Source: Arthrobotrys musiformis (Eukaryota > Ascomycota > Orbiliomycetes > Orbiliales > Orbiliaceae). From it: a stretch of 64,000 nucleotides of DNA. The notes beneath the pieces were generated by a model, which made no database searches, was not told the DNA's origin, and saw only the letters and a program-made list of their open reading frames with translations. Both the position numbers and the translations under genes were made by a program. Positions 25,291-36,679 of the stretch are shown in pieces; position 1 is the first letter of the stretch; the number at the start of each line of letters is the position of its first letter. The stretch covers positions 434,001 to 498,000 of the forward strand of contig JAVHJL010000004.1 in assembly GCA_036971715.1 (NCBI GenBank), in the 5' to 3' direction.

Positions 25291-26379
25291 ATGTATACTC
25301 TGAAATTTCTTTCTATTGCTCTAGCTTCTCTCGTGCCCGCAGTTTCCGCGGTAGCAAGAACTTCGGCTCCATCCGGATGTCTCATTGTAGGGTCTGGTGG
25401 ATACACGACTATCAATGCTGCTATTACAGCCCTAGGTTCCGGCAACGCTACCGCGTGTATTTTTATCAATCCTGGAACCTATAATGAGCAACTATATATC
25501 CAATACAAGGGTCCGCTAACCCTGTATGGCTACACTACCGATATTGGCTACTACCAAAACAACCAAGTCTTCGTTACAAATACTTTGAGTTCACCGGCGG
25601 CTGGCGGGTTAGACGCAAGCTCTACTCTCAAAGTTACATCAAATGATTTCAAGGCGTATAACATCGATTTCACCAATGGATACGGATACGGAGCGCAAGC
25701 TGTGGCCGTTACTGCCACTGGTCTGAGACAAGGGTTCTATGCCTGCTCGTTTGTTGGATATCAGGATACCTTGTACGCCAAATCTGGCGTCCAGTACTAT
25801 TCTAATTGCAGAATTGAAGGTGTGTGGCCTGAGAGTAACGAACCCTCCAATTAAATATAACGAATTTTTGTTAAGCGTGTCTATATTCCGTAGGTGCGGT
25901 CGACTACGTTTTTGGGGACGCTTCTGCTTGGTTTGGAGAATGTACACTCGTTCAGGCAGGTGGTGGCGCGATTACTGCTAGCTCGAGGGAGACTTCGTCC
26001 GACACCGCCTGGTACGCTTTCGATCACTGCAAAATTGTCGCTAAGAGCGGCGTTACTTTAACCAACAACGGCTACCTCGGTCGACCCTGGAGAGTTCTCG
26101 CTAGGGTCATTTTCCAATACTCTACTCTCCCTAGTTTCATTAATCCAGCTGGATGGACCACCCTTGCTGCGAATGCTACTCCGTAAGTTATCTCGTCAAA
26201 TCTGGTTTTTGTTGCGAGTACTAACAAACCTATGATACAGTCTATTTTATGAGTATGGAAACACCGGGGCAGGCGCAGATACATCCAGTCGTTTGTACTT
26301 GTCTTCGATCGATGCTGCAGTGACCAAGACTACAGTTTTAGGATCTGGTTGGAAGAGTTGGACTGATAACACCTACTAG
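25291..26379 (+). CDS. Secreted pectinesterase (pectin methylesterase, CE8)
   Basis: Three exons: 25291-25819, 25894-26182 and 26241-26379; 318 aa, typical for fungal CE8 enzymes. A signal peptide ends near residue 20 (VPAVSA). The enzyme removes methyl esters from homogalacturonan, making it accessible to polygalacturonases. Landmarks: GYQDTLYA at 156-163 with Gln158 and the acid/base Asp159, DYVFGDA at 180-186 with the nucleophile Asp180, and GRPW at 239-242 with the substrate-binding Arg240, all intact. The first intron falls just before the DYVFG motif. It lies head-to-head with the GH28 gene and about 1.65 kb upstream of a co-directional sugar transporter, a spacing consistent with, but not proof of, a pectin-use cluster. 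The activity assignment is firm; co-regulation is inference. Confidence 0.95.
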
Positions 26380-28028
26380 TTGCGTTGAAGCCGCGATTAC
26401 ATGCAGCTTGGATAAATACTCTGGTTGTTTCAATGTAGCCACATGTAATTACATGCCGTGCTCCTTCACGGGTTTGTCTGTATAAGAAATAGTTTAAAAT
26501 TAGATATACAATTGTATTGAAGTATTTTTCAATTGAAGGCTTTGTCTGGCTAAACCAATCTTGTACATGTTTAAACGCTTGTATTAACCCGTTCCCAACC
26601 ACCATGGTGATATTTCTACTACAGATGTCGATTAAATGCTACTTATAAGTAATAACTACGAGCGGAAACTATATATACTATTATATATACGGATTAATAC
26701 AGAACTCACGGTCCAAACAGGTCTATATTCGAATATATTCCAACTGGTCCCGTGTTCCTACCACATATTGTAATTCTGTCGTCTGAGCAATGATACCGAA
26801 ATTTCATTCATGAATTCATAGCATGCAATTCGAGAAATCTCGGAAACGTATCGAAAGAAACCAAATTAATATTATGTACCTAAAAATTCCGAGTTTCATC
26901 TTATGGAGGAGAAAGGCATAGAGAGTACATGCACTTAAATCTGGACATGACCCGAATGAAAAGTAGCCTCGAATCCAATGAAAAGCTATTCTTAATATCA
27001 AGGCACCAACGATAACCCCCTCTATCTTCCTCTATTGAAACGAAACGGGAGAGCTATTTCTTGGTGGCGTGATGCTATATTTTTGTGATTAGATCCCCGG
27101 AAAACATTTACCTTCGTGCAACCTCGTGGCGTTCTGACGGGTGTCGCTGGTGCATCAATATGCTCCATCCCGATCTTGGCCCTGCATTTTCATAGCACTT
27201 ATTGATGGAATTTCTCTCCCCGGGAGCAACCCTATTATCAATCGCTTGCACTGAGACATAAACGCTCTCAACCTATCTTCCTTTTGACGGTTAGAGTATA
27301 CCCATATGATCTCATTCGTACGACTCATTAGAAAACTTTCGGCTTAAATTCCAACCAACGACGATGGACCTTGAGGAAGCTTCTCCACATTGGCCTTCCT
27401 CGCTTCGCATTTTGCCTAAATCCAAACCCAGCGCCAGGAACCTGACCAAGCATCTGAACCACGGAAACCACATTTTGGCTAAATACAAGCGAGCTGGAGC
27501 CTCCTTGTGGAGATCCCACAACGGAGGAATTATTAAATAGATGCTAGGGTTGGGGACATGCTATGAGGTATCCATAATCTCGTGGGCGAATTTTCGGGTC
27601 CCTCGCTACCAGAACTCATGGAAGGATGTCTATTTTGACATCTCGCTGGTGGCCGAAGCTTGTATCGGGAGACCGGCATGCAGGTGAACCCCAGTCCTGG
27701 TTGAAGCATAATTTTTCCGTCTCGCGAGCGCTGGGAAGGGCAGTTAGTTAATCATGCTGAGATGTCGACAGACCTAGCGCAGGAGCTACGAGCTAGTGTT
27801 CCTGAGTGACTGTTTCGGTGTCAAGAGGAATAACAGTAATAGACGAGATCAGCATAAAACAGTGCTAGATTCCCTCGCGACCCAATTCTCTCTTTTTGTC
27901 AAGGCATCCCCGGATCTTCTCTAGACCCATCTTATTAGTTCCTAAGCCTCAAGCAAGGCAATTTTGAACTACCTCTTTGGCCGAAACTAAACTTGTTTGG
28001 CTCTAAAGCCTAACACGAAAAGTACAAC
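26380..28028. other. Intergenic region upstream of the sugar transporter
   Basis: AT-rich (especially 26440-26760) and without a supportable gene. The best ORFs are under 95 codons and lack motifs. The last few hundred bases are the likely promoter and 5' UTR of the transporter at 28029. Confidence 0.5.
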
Positions 28029-29761
28029 ATGGTTAACACATCCAAGCAAAGAGTCTACAACTGGTAAGTGGCAGTTCTTCTCCATGAATAAATTTCTTAA
28101 GTTTATAGGTTTTCTATAGGTACATCTCTCTAGTCGCCGCCAGTTGTATGGTGCTCTACGGTTACGATGCAGCCGTCTTCAACGCAGTTCAAGGTTCTAA
28201 GAACTGGACCAACTATTGGGGAAACCCCGACCCAAATCAGATTGGCGCTGTTAATACCGCTACTACTGTCGGCGGCATTGTGATCGGTTGGTTCGTTTCT
28301 GCACCTGTTAGCGACTACTTTGGACGTAGGGTTGCTATGTGGCTAGGCGCATTCGTGGTTCTCTGGAGCACCTTTATTCAAGCATTCGCACCCGCTGGCC
28401 ACGGTATCGGCGCCTTCCTTGCAGGAAGGTGTCTTGTGGGTATGGGACAAGGCCTTGCATTACCCGCTGGACCTGTGTATATTGGTGAACTGGCGCCACC
28501 AGATGTTCGAGGCAAAATAATGAGCTTTTGGCAAATGTTTTTCAGTGTTGGCAGTTTTCTGGCGTATTGGGTCAACTACGCCTGCACTAAGAACGTTCCA
28601 AAGCTAGGAAACTGGGATTGGAGAATGGTTGTTATCTTCCAGCTTCTTTTCCCTGCGATCATCTGTATCTTGATCTTCTTTTGCCCAGAGACGCCACGTT
28701 GGTATGTCCAGAAGGGCAATGATGAAGCAGCGAGGGAGTCTTTGAGGAAAGTTAGAGAAACCGAGGAGGAGGTCGAGGCCGAAATCCAACAAATTAAACA
28801 GGCCATTGAATACGAAAAACACGTTTTGGATGGAAGATACCTGCCATTGTGGAAAGACCCTTCTATCCGCAAGCGCCTTAGTAAGTCCCCTAACGACCCA
28901 TGTCGGTTTCACGTTCAAATCCGCGGTGCTACAGTCCTAACTAAGGCTATTATTTTAGTCCTGGCTTTTATCATGAACTTTGGCCAACAAATCACTGGAC
29001 AGGGATCTCTTAACAGCTACTCGACTATTGTTTACAAGCAAGTTTTCAGAGACAACTCGACAATCCAACTTATCAATGCCCTCAATGGAACTTTTGGTAT
29101 CCTCTTCACGCTAAATGCAACATGGACAGTCGATAGATATGGTCGAAAATTCCTCCTCTTTGTCGGTGCTATCGGTATGGCTGTTTGTATGATCTGCTCA
29201 GCCAGCGTATATATTGGTACACCAACCGAGGAAGGAGGGGCCAAATCCACCGGGGTCGCTAGTAGCATTGTTTTCTTGATGTTCCTCTTCGCATTCTTTT
29301 ACAAGCCTTCTTGGGGAGCGGCTGTTTGGTAAGTTGAATGCTCTATAAGCCCGCGGTCGTATTACCATTTCGGAAAACTGATTTGGAAATTTAGGATTTG
29401 GACTTCCGAGGTCTTTTCTATGAACGTCCGTGCCCAAGCTGTCGCAATGTCTGCTCAGATGCAGAACGTCAGCAATGCTATCGTCAACCAAATCTTCCCT
29501 CTAATCTTAAAAAAGATTGGGTTCAAGGCTATGTATATGTTCGCCGGAATCAATGTTCTCCTCGCAGTGTTCATTTGGTATTTTGTCCCAGAGACCAAGG
29601 GAATGGCGCTCGAGGATATGGATACTCTCTTTGGTGGCGTCAGTCATGCTGAAAAGGGAGCAGCATTTGTCGAACAAGAAAATGCGACTGGGGTTGCTAA
29701 AGCAGGCGCGGACTTGACCATTCATGAGGTGGAACATGCGACTAAGAAGGAAACTGCGTGA
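28029..29761 (+). CDS. MFS sugar transporter
   Basis: Four exons: 28029-28063, 28120-28880, 28959-29328 and 29395-29761; 510 aa with about 12 membrane segments, the standard size for the sugar porter family of the major facilitator superfamily. Family signatures: GYD in TM1 (LYGYDAAVFNAVQGSKNW), DYFGRR in the TM2-3 loop, PETPRWYVQKG at the end of TM6, NFGQQITGQG in TM7, the second-half DRYGRK, and the PETKG motif near the C-terminus. It moves sugar across the plasma membrane, usually with protons. The middle intron (28881-28958) is 78 nt, has no stop and keeps frame, but the strong GTAAGT donor, CTAAC branch site and TTTTAG acceptor, plus the family alignment, argue that it is spliced. Substrate is unknown. 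The two pectinase genes nearby make galacturonate or another pectin sugar a reasonable guess. Confidence 0.93.
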
Positions 29762-32234
29762 AGGCCTTTCAGCATTCGCATTGAACCTTTAGCTCTCTTA
29801 CGACATCAATGTTTTTCCCTAACATATATTCTTTAAACTTAAACTTCTAGTTACGATTATATATATAATTTTGATAGTATTGACACGGGGTTAATTACCA
29901 ATTATGTGCATATATCTACATGGTGCGTATTTTGCATTGGTTTTGTAGGATCGATGTCGGCCTTAGAACTTATGAAACATATATATATTATGAAAGAAAA
30001 AAAATTGGTGAGAAGAAGTATGACGGAATGGGAAACCTGGTTCTTATGGTGTTTAGATCTCTAGATGATCTCATTCCAAGACTGGGCGAGGCGCGAGGCC
30101 ATCAATGTTAATCGTGATGTGTCACGAAAGGCTAGGGTGCACTGTCCAGGGCAGCATCCCTGCTCAAGCTTCGTACGCCCCCACATTGGCCTCGCTCTTG
30201 GCTTGACACCCGGCCTGTACGACATTTTGCGGTCCGGTGTCGTATTGCTGGTCGCGCACCGTCTTTGTTTAGACAGCCTCATGCACCTATATAATATATT
30301 TTCAGGCTCGTGTTACATGGCCATGGGCCATATCACATTCTATTGGTATCCGAAGTACAGCTCTCTTTTTCAACATCTGTTCCCGCCCGCCCGCCTCTGC
30401 ATACCTCTTTCTTCTTCGCATTTCTTTCCGTTCTCCTCGTTTGAATTCGCCCGCAAGGGTTAAAAATTAGCCTGCGAAATTGTTGCTATCCGGCTTTTTG
30501 TGATCACGTCTCACAACTATGCAGCGTGCATAAACGTCTATGTGGGTCGGATCAACTTCAAAAAATCGTGGGGCCCTTGTACGAAAAAAAAAAGCGAAAA
30601 TTTAAAACATAGCCAGAGTCCAGAGCTGATCCTGATCCTGATTTGAATTCTTATTTCAAAATGGCTCTTATCTTGAAGTTCGCAACGGCAAGAGTAAACT
30701 TTCTTGGCCCGCCGCCGAAGGTACACCTCATTATAGCACACCATTCTCGTCTCATTGCTAGATGCACGCCTTATTGCTTGAGGCTTCTGCAGGTTTGAGG
30801 CGACCGATGCTTCTAGCTCCACTTTCTTTTACCTTGTGCATGTAAGTTCCGGTAGTACAAGTGGACCTAATGCTTAGAAATGCGTAGAACCATAGAGGCC
30901 ATATCGGATGGAGCAGGATCACGGATCGGTCTTATCGCTTCTATCGTGTGGAGCTGAGACAGGTACTCACATATTGCCTGAGCAGGCGATAAAATATATA
31001 AAGCCAGGCCTGCGATAACACAGAAGCTGCCCCGGCCCCCTCTCGTATTCCGCCTTCCCCCCAAATCTTCCGTTATTACTTCTCTGTCCCTGTTACTAAA
31101 AAGTATCGAATTATCGGCGCAAAAGCCTTGAACTAGCCTGCGTCTGGGTTTTCCGAAACGATCCCCAAAAAGTCATTCCAGCATCCAGCTTTCGCGGAGA
31201 CGGGAACAGGCATTAGGCTCATTTACCGTTCCCCACTGCCAGTCTTCCCGGCCGACCGCTGCAGCAGGTTACTTGCTCCGTTCCGGACGAGACGAAAAGG
31301 AAAAGAGGGCACCAAATCCTTGGAATATTTTGGCAATCGAATCCCCAGCTTCTGGCCTCCCCACGAAATACCATCGTGACCCTTGAAAATCGAGTTAATC
31401 CGCGCCTTTTTCTTTCACTCTCAAACCGTCTAAAGCAAGCCTCTTTCTGTTTTTTGTATTTATCCCATGCACACCTGCTATTCAACAAAGCCAAGAAAAG
31501 AGCATCATATATTTTTTTTGCCATCCGATAGATGTATGGACGTGCGTTCTTGATAGGCGAGTAGACCTTGAAGCCGGAAGCACAGAAGTGGGGATTTCTG
31601 GCATCTTTTTCAGAAAAGGCATTGCCATAATTTATCTCAAAAGGAACATTCACGGAATTGAAGGAGGCATAATACAACCTTTCCGGGGTATTACTTTTGG
31701 GTACGCGCTTCAGTACCGCAGACACAAGATAAACTTGATATAAAAAGGAACCAAAAGGCTGTTTAAAAAGGCATCCAAAAATTGGCTTCCTTTTTCCTTT
31801 CCCTCCCAGCTTTCCGCATCACATTGTACTGCCTACTATTAAAACCATAGCGTATCGCGAACTCGGACCTAGCTTTATCCAATCACCAGTCGGAAACTTC
31901 TTTTTTAAATTTTCCAAGATATTTAGCTTTTGTTTTTCGACTCTTGAGATCTTATCTTCCCATCTAGTTTCCGAACTAAACCACCCCGGGTTTAAGGCCA
32001 CCGCTGTCAAAGCCCCCCACAAAATAAGAGCCCAAACCCTGTTTTGATCTCAAGTCATCTATCGCCGCCCGCATATCGATATCGTTGGTATCGATATTCT
32101 CCAAATACAGCTGTACAGAGGAAGAGGGCCATCGATCGTCCATTCGGCGACATCGATATTACGAAAACCCCACGGGATTCCCCCACTCCTTGAGGAATTA
32201 TAAATTCGGAGGCCTTCTCCCCCGCAATTCCAGC
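29762..32234. other. 2.5 kb intergenic region, no supported gene
   Basis: Short ORFs at 30065-30463 (+), 30538-30822 (-) and 31219-31725 (-) were inspected. None shows a family motif, signal peptide or convincing splice structure. The region is partly AT-rich after the transporter stop (29820-30000). Its right end is the presumptive promoter of the small gene at 32235. Confidence 0.5.
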
Positions 32235-33039
32235 ATGTCGAGAAGCAAAGTTGGTCTGCTGGTTGCTGCAGGCGTGGGCATTGCAGGAGGTCAGTTATTA
32301 TCGTCCCATCCGTTTTCGTCCTGTTTCGTCCCAACTCGTCTAGCAAACGGTGCATGAGTATGGGTACCTGGGCTCTCTTTACTTTGATTATTCGGGTGTT
32401 GGGGCTAATACTTCAACTTTCTCCATGTCTTGCCAGGAAAATACTTTTTCGAGCCCCTCCTTATTGAGCAAAAGGAGAAGGGAGAGCGGGAAGCGAAAGC
32501 CATGTCTTCGCCACCTAAAGTCGAAGATCCGGCCCCACTTCAGCAACACCAAAAATCCACACCAGCGGCCGCCGCGACGGCAGTAGAACAACCTCAGGCA
32601 ATCTTCGAGGTTTCGCAGACGCCTTCTTCCATCGCTAACACTCGAACGCTGGCATGTCTTCCTTCAACGGAGATATCTAAGAGCGCGCATCCCAATGACG
32701 CTGCGAAAATAATGGACCACCCTTTGCCGTCGAGCCCTCTTATTGCGAAGAAGATTCCGAGCAAAGAGGACTCGGGAGAGATGCAAGCGGAACCGTATAC
32801 ACAAAGCCCAGGCGGCGTGGGGCTTCTTGGTAAGGTTAGATTTTGGTAAAAATCTAGGATTGTTGTCTTCGGGCCTGTCTCCTGCAATCGTCGGGCGTTC
32901 ATTGGCCTTTACGCATTGTGCGGGTGGGATTTGAGAAATTGCTGTAGAGTTAATCGGAGGCATAGTTGGATTTTCACCTTTTATAGCGACCGGTACGCAT
33001 GTCTGGGTGGTATACTCCTCTCGTGCATTAATGTTATAA
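32235..33039 (+). CDS. Hypothetical small protein with hydrophobic segments at both ends
   Basis: Three exons are proposed: 32235-32289, 32437-32829 and 32948-33039; 179 aa. Frames join across a GTCAGT...CCAG and a GTAAGG...TGTAG intron. The N-terminus (MSRSKVGLLVAAGVGIAGGK) is a short hydrophobic stretch flanked by basic residues. It is followed by a charged segment (EQKEKGEREAK) and a long disordered Pro/Ser/Gln/Ala-rich middle. The C-terminal exon adds a second hydrophobic segment (LIGGIVGFSPFIATGTHVWV) ending 8 residues before the stop. This could be a small membrane or mitochondrial protein, but no family is recognised. If the second intron is not spliced, the protein would end about 150 residues in, at GKVRFW, without the second segment. 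The gene is plausible; its function is unknown. Confidence 0.5.
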
Positions 33040-33418
33040 TCCTTTTTTTTTTCCTTCTTCAAATTTTGGCGACGCTGGACCTACGTTACGAACACTCTTT
33101 TTTGTCTACCATTTTTTTGTGCTTTTCGTTCTGGTTCGTTCTATATGCAAAAGGGCCCAAAGCCAAGGCCTCACGTACTGAATATTGGCACAAACTACGA
33201 AGCAGTGTGAAGATTCGTGGAAGAGCAGAAGGTATTTGTTGGTATTTGTAGTGAGAGGCTTTTGTCACGGCTCTCCAATGTCCATGAATTTATCGCGGGT
33301 GGGATTTTTGAATGACGAAGGCTGGACTAGCGACTAATCTGTCTTCCACATGCTGGCAAGCGTAATAAACCTTTATATAGTCTTTCTGGATCTCTTCTTC
33401 CATCAAATCAAGATACAA
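33040..33418. other. Spacer between the hypothetical gene and tRNA-Gly
   Basis: Contains T-rich sequence just after the stop at 33039 (33040-33062). No gene or repeat is recognised. The last bases are upstream of an internally promoted pol III gene. Confidence 0.5.
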
Positions 33419-33517
33419 GCGTTTGTGGTTTAGTGGTAAAATTGATCGTTGCCATTCAAGATTCGATTCGAATCTTGCATCATCGATCAGCCCCGGGTTC
33501 GATTCCCGGCGGACGCA
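33419..33517 (+). tRNA. tRNA-Gly (anticodon GCC) with a 28-nt intron
   Basis: A full cloverleaf can be folded. The acceptor stem GCGTTTG pairs with CGGACGC, followed by discriminator A. The D arm is GTTT/AAAT, the anticodon stem GATCG/CGATC with loop TTGCCAT, and the T stem CCGGG/CCCGG around TTCGATT. The anticodon GCC is at 33451-33453. An intron at 33455-33482 sits at the canonical place, one base 3' of the anticodon, and is removed by tRNA-splicing endonuclease. A box (TGGTTTAGTGG) and B box (GGTTCGATTCC) are present. A T-run at about 33527-33532 is the likely pol III terminator. CCA is not encoded, as is usual in eukaryotes. The intron is itself an almost perfect hairpin. Confidence 0.95.
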
Positions 33518-34370
33518 TTCAATTATTCTTTTTGCATCATCTACGATGCTAGATTTTTTTTGGTTTTGGTTGTGAAGCTGGTGATGTTTTGGAAGGTTGT
33601 GGGGGGAGAGGAAAAAATTTTCTTTTTGGCTATTTTGAGTTGGGATTAGTGTGGTGGCAAGGATACCACGCCTGGGTTGGAAATTTGAGCTCATTTATTC
33701 ATAAGGGTCATCGGAATTCGGCAGAATTTTAAACATTCGTTTTAAGATAACGAAATAGATTAAATATAGTTTGAAATTTAAGGTGTAATCGAATCGACAG
33801 CTTCGGGACCGCGCGTTGTTGGATTTTTGCTGTCGAGCTGTCTCGCGTTGCATGTTGTTGATACTGATCACCGTATCACAATGAGATTGATATTTGTGTA
33901 ACCGGTTTCTTTAATATAACCCTGGAACTACTGCGCATACATGTGCTGGATTTAAAAGGAGGAAATGGAGCTTCGCTTTAAGTTAGGATAGAACTATAAG
34001 CCCCCATTAATATAATCTAGCTTGTGTGTACTGGGGCTGCAAACGAGATAGAAGGATCTGGACCGGACCGTATCTTCGGCGGGGAGCTATGAGCAACTAG
34101 ATCCGACCTAGTCCAGGCGCCGAAGACGAGCCCATTATTGATCAATTGATGACCGCGGAAAAGGGTCCAAATCTCAAGTGTAATAGATGTGGTTTCATGC
34201 CCCAAAATATTAAGTACATACAAGGAAGTATAACCAAACGATGAAAAGATTGTTCGTGAAAACTTCGTCCGATGCTCAATCAATTGCACTCTAATACAGC
34301 CCGCCAGTCTATGAACGAATTACCTGTATCTTACACTTCTCCCTCTCCAAGTTTCTCCCGCAATAATCAA
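33518..34370. other. Spacer between tRNA-Gly and the ABC transporter 3' end
   Basis: AT-rich sequence with no convincing gene. The minus-strand ORFs here (33290-33694, 34017-34289) lack motifs, and the first overlaps the tRNA. The right side is the 3' UTR of the leftward ABC transporter gene. Confidence 0.5.
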
Positions 34371-36679
34371 TCAGGCCTCGGTTTGAACACTCTCTTTGAG
34401 TTCCTCCAACCGTCTTCTCAATTCAGGTACAGCCCGAAGCTGCAACTCGAGTTCTTCCTTCTCATCTTCCAGCTTCAGTCGTCTCTCCGCATCTAGCTTG
34501 GTAAATACGAATCCGCCTTGGCCGTCAAACTGCAAAATGTTCTCGTGGTACTTCCACAGACTCTTTCTGTGGCTGACTGTTATGAGGGTGATGTCAAGCT
34601 GTTTGGCGGTTTCGTACATGATACGCTCGATGTCAAGGGTTTGCGCTGCTGTGCACTCGTCCAAGATTGCACTATCCGAGTGTTAGCTACTTTCCCCAAA
34701 ACAGTTCTCATCTAGCGATAATACTCACAATTTGGGTGAATGGTAGAATAGTCTAGCCATGGCAATTCTCTGCTGCAATCCACCGCTCAGGTGTTCTCTC
34801 CACTCCTTTTCGACATCCCACCCGCCTTCTCTCTCAACAACGGACTCAATCTCTACAATTCTTAACAGTGCCATCAAATCGTCGTCTGTGACGCCCTTCT
34901 CAATCATATCTTTCAGTCCATCAGGGTAGATAACCTGCTGTCTCAAGGACCCACGGCTCAAGTACGGCCTCTGTGGAATGTAGAAGATCTCTTCACTAGG
35001 GGGCTTTCGCACTTCACCGCCATACACAGGCCACAATCCACCAAGGATTCTGAACAAACTACTCTTACCACATCCGTTGGGTCCAACGATCAACAGATGT
35101 CCTCCTCTCTGCACCTCAAACGAGAGTTTTCTGACTAAAACGTCGCCGTTGGGGCTGACGATCGGGACGTCCGTGAATTTAATGTAAGTGTCTTCGGTGA
35201 CTGTGCCTCTTCCACGGAGGACAGCGGCGTTTTCTTCGGTTGAAGCCGAGGAGACGAGGTTCTTTTCGAAACGGCCGTTTGTGATGTCCTCCATCACGTT
35301 CAAGAGGGTAGATACACGGGAGGTGTAACCCGCGAGCTCGGTGATTTCCTTGTAAGAGAACATGACACGACCGAAGGCATCGGAGGACGAGAGCAAGAGA
35401 CGACGGTTGGTCACGAAACCTGAATAAATATGTTAGCCTACTATACCTTCGATACCAAAAAAATCAGGTAAAAAGTACTCACTCTCTGTCCGGTCTCCTA
35501 AGCTTCCACCCTTCGCGCCAGGAATCTTGACGAACACCGGTACGCTGCAAAGCACCAATCCAAGCGCTCCCCAGAAGTACTTGATAACATAATCTTCCAT
35601 GATTCCGTGGTACAACCTCTGCCTGAGGATATGGTTTACATACTTAATCAACCTGAAATATCCCTTATCAAGCGTCTTCTTCTCATTTTCATGGCCATAG
35701 TACAACGCCACTTCTTCGGCATTGTCAATGAGTCTGGAATGTTGATGTCTGAACTCTCCTTCCAATTTAGCCTCGTCGGCAACATATTTCCCGAACGGCG
35801 GCGTGAGAGCGCGCATAACGTTCGCGGAAATCTGTACGAGCAACGCCATGAAGAATAACCCTTCGCCACCGACGTTCCGCGAAAGCTGGTAATTGTAGAT
35901 GACCATATCCAACACCGGTTTTGCGAGATTGGAGTACAGTTCTGCCAGCGAGTTGGAGAATTTACGGACGTCCTCTACGATCAGCTGGTCTGGGTTTTTG
36001 ATCCGGTCGTCGAGGTTGCCGACGGAGTAGAAGATCATGTTGGAGAGATATTGGTTGTGAATGTGATTTGTCAGACGGGTTCGGTATTGAAGGGCAAGTT
36101 TGCATTGATGGTATGACAGCTGCGATATACAGAATTAGTCCCATTCGATAGATATTTCCAATATATAAAAATAAATTTTGTATAAGAAGGCCCTACCATG
36201 GAATTGGTGAATGTCGCCGGAATGGCAACCACCATCCACCATATTATCCCCAGCACAAAGTCCTTCCCCCGCCCCCTCACAAGATTCGATACGAGTCGTC
36301 CATCAAGTTCCGCCACATACAAACTGATCAGTGTTCTCAACACCAAAAACACCGAATGGCTAACCAACAACCTCGCTTCCTTGCTCTTCCAGCCAGGGAT
36401 CACAATCTTCAGCAATCTGAACAGGCTGCGGAAGAAATCCCTATTCAGTTCAACTTTCTGTCGTTTGGAACTATCAGATGTTGACCGTGTGGGTTTTACG
36501 GCAGGCTTTTGGTCGGAAATGGCCGCGCGGACTCGGAAGACGAGGGCGAGGAAGGTGAAGAGATATAGCCCGCGGGAGATCTTTGTTTTATGCGTTAAAT
36601 AGAATGTTAAAGATGAACTGAGAACGTTGAACAGAGCCGCCTGGCTGCCGGCGGGCAGCAGTTTAGATTGCACCCCCAT
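34371..36679 (-). CDS. PXA2: Peroxisomal ABC half-transporter, ABCD family (Pxa2-like)
   Basis: Four exons on the minus strand: 36679-36197, 36119-35483, 35419-34729 and 34671-34371; 703 aa. One ABCD membrane domain (about 40-360) contains the EAA-like NLDDRIKNPDQ segment. One nucleotide-binding domain follows: Walker A GPNGCGKSS at 486-494, signature LSGGLQQ at 584-590, Walker B FAILDE at 604-609, and the switch His in TVSHRKSLW. A charged C-terminal helix rich in Glu, Leu and Arg may be a coiled coil. ABCD half-transporters dimerise in the peroxisomal membrane; yeast Pxa1/Pxa2 import very-long-chain acyl-CoA for beta-oxidation. The single NBD and length fit the shorter Pxa2 branch, but Pxa1 versus Pxa2 was not tested by alignment. 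The D-loop after Walker B reads TAAQT, unlike the TSAV-type sequence I expect in this family. Confidence 0.92.

Noticed and set aside
31219..31725. 168-codon minus-strand ORF
   Set aside because: Starts from a non-ATG codon (CTG); internal Met gives a short, unpatterned peptide, no splice partners and no family match.
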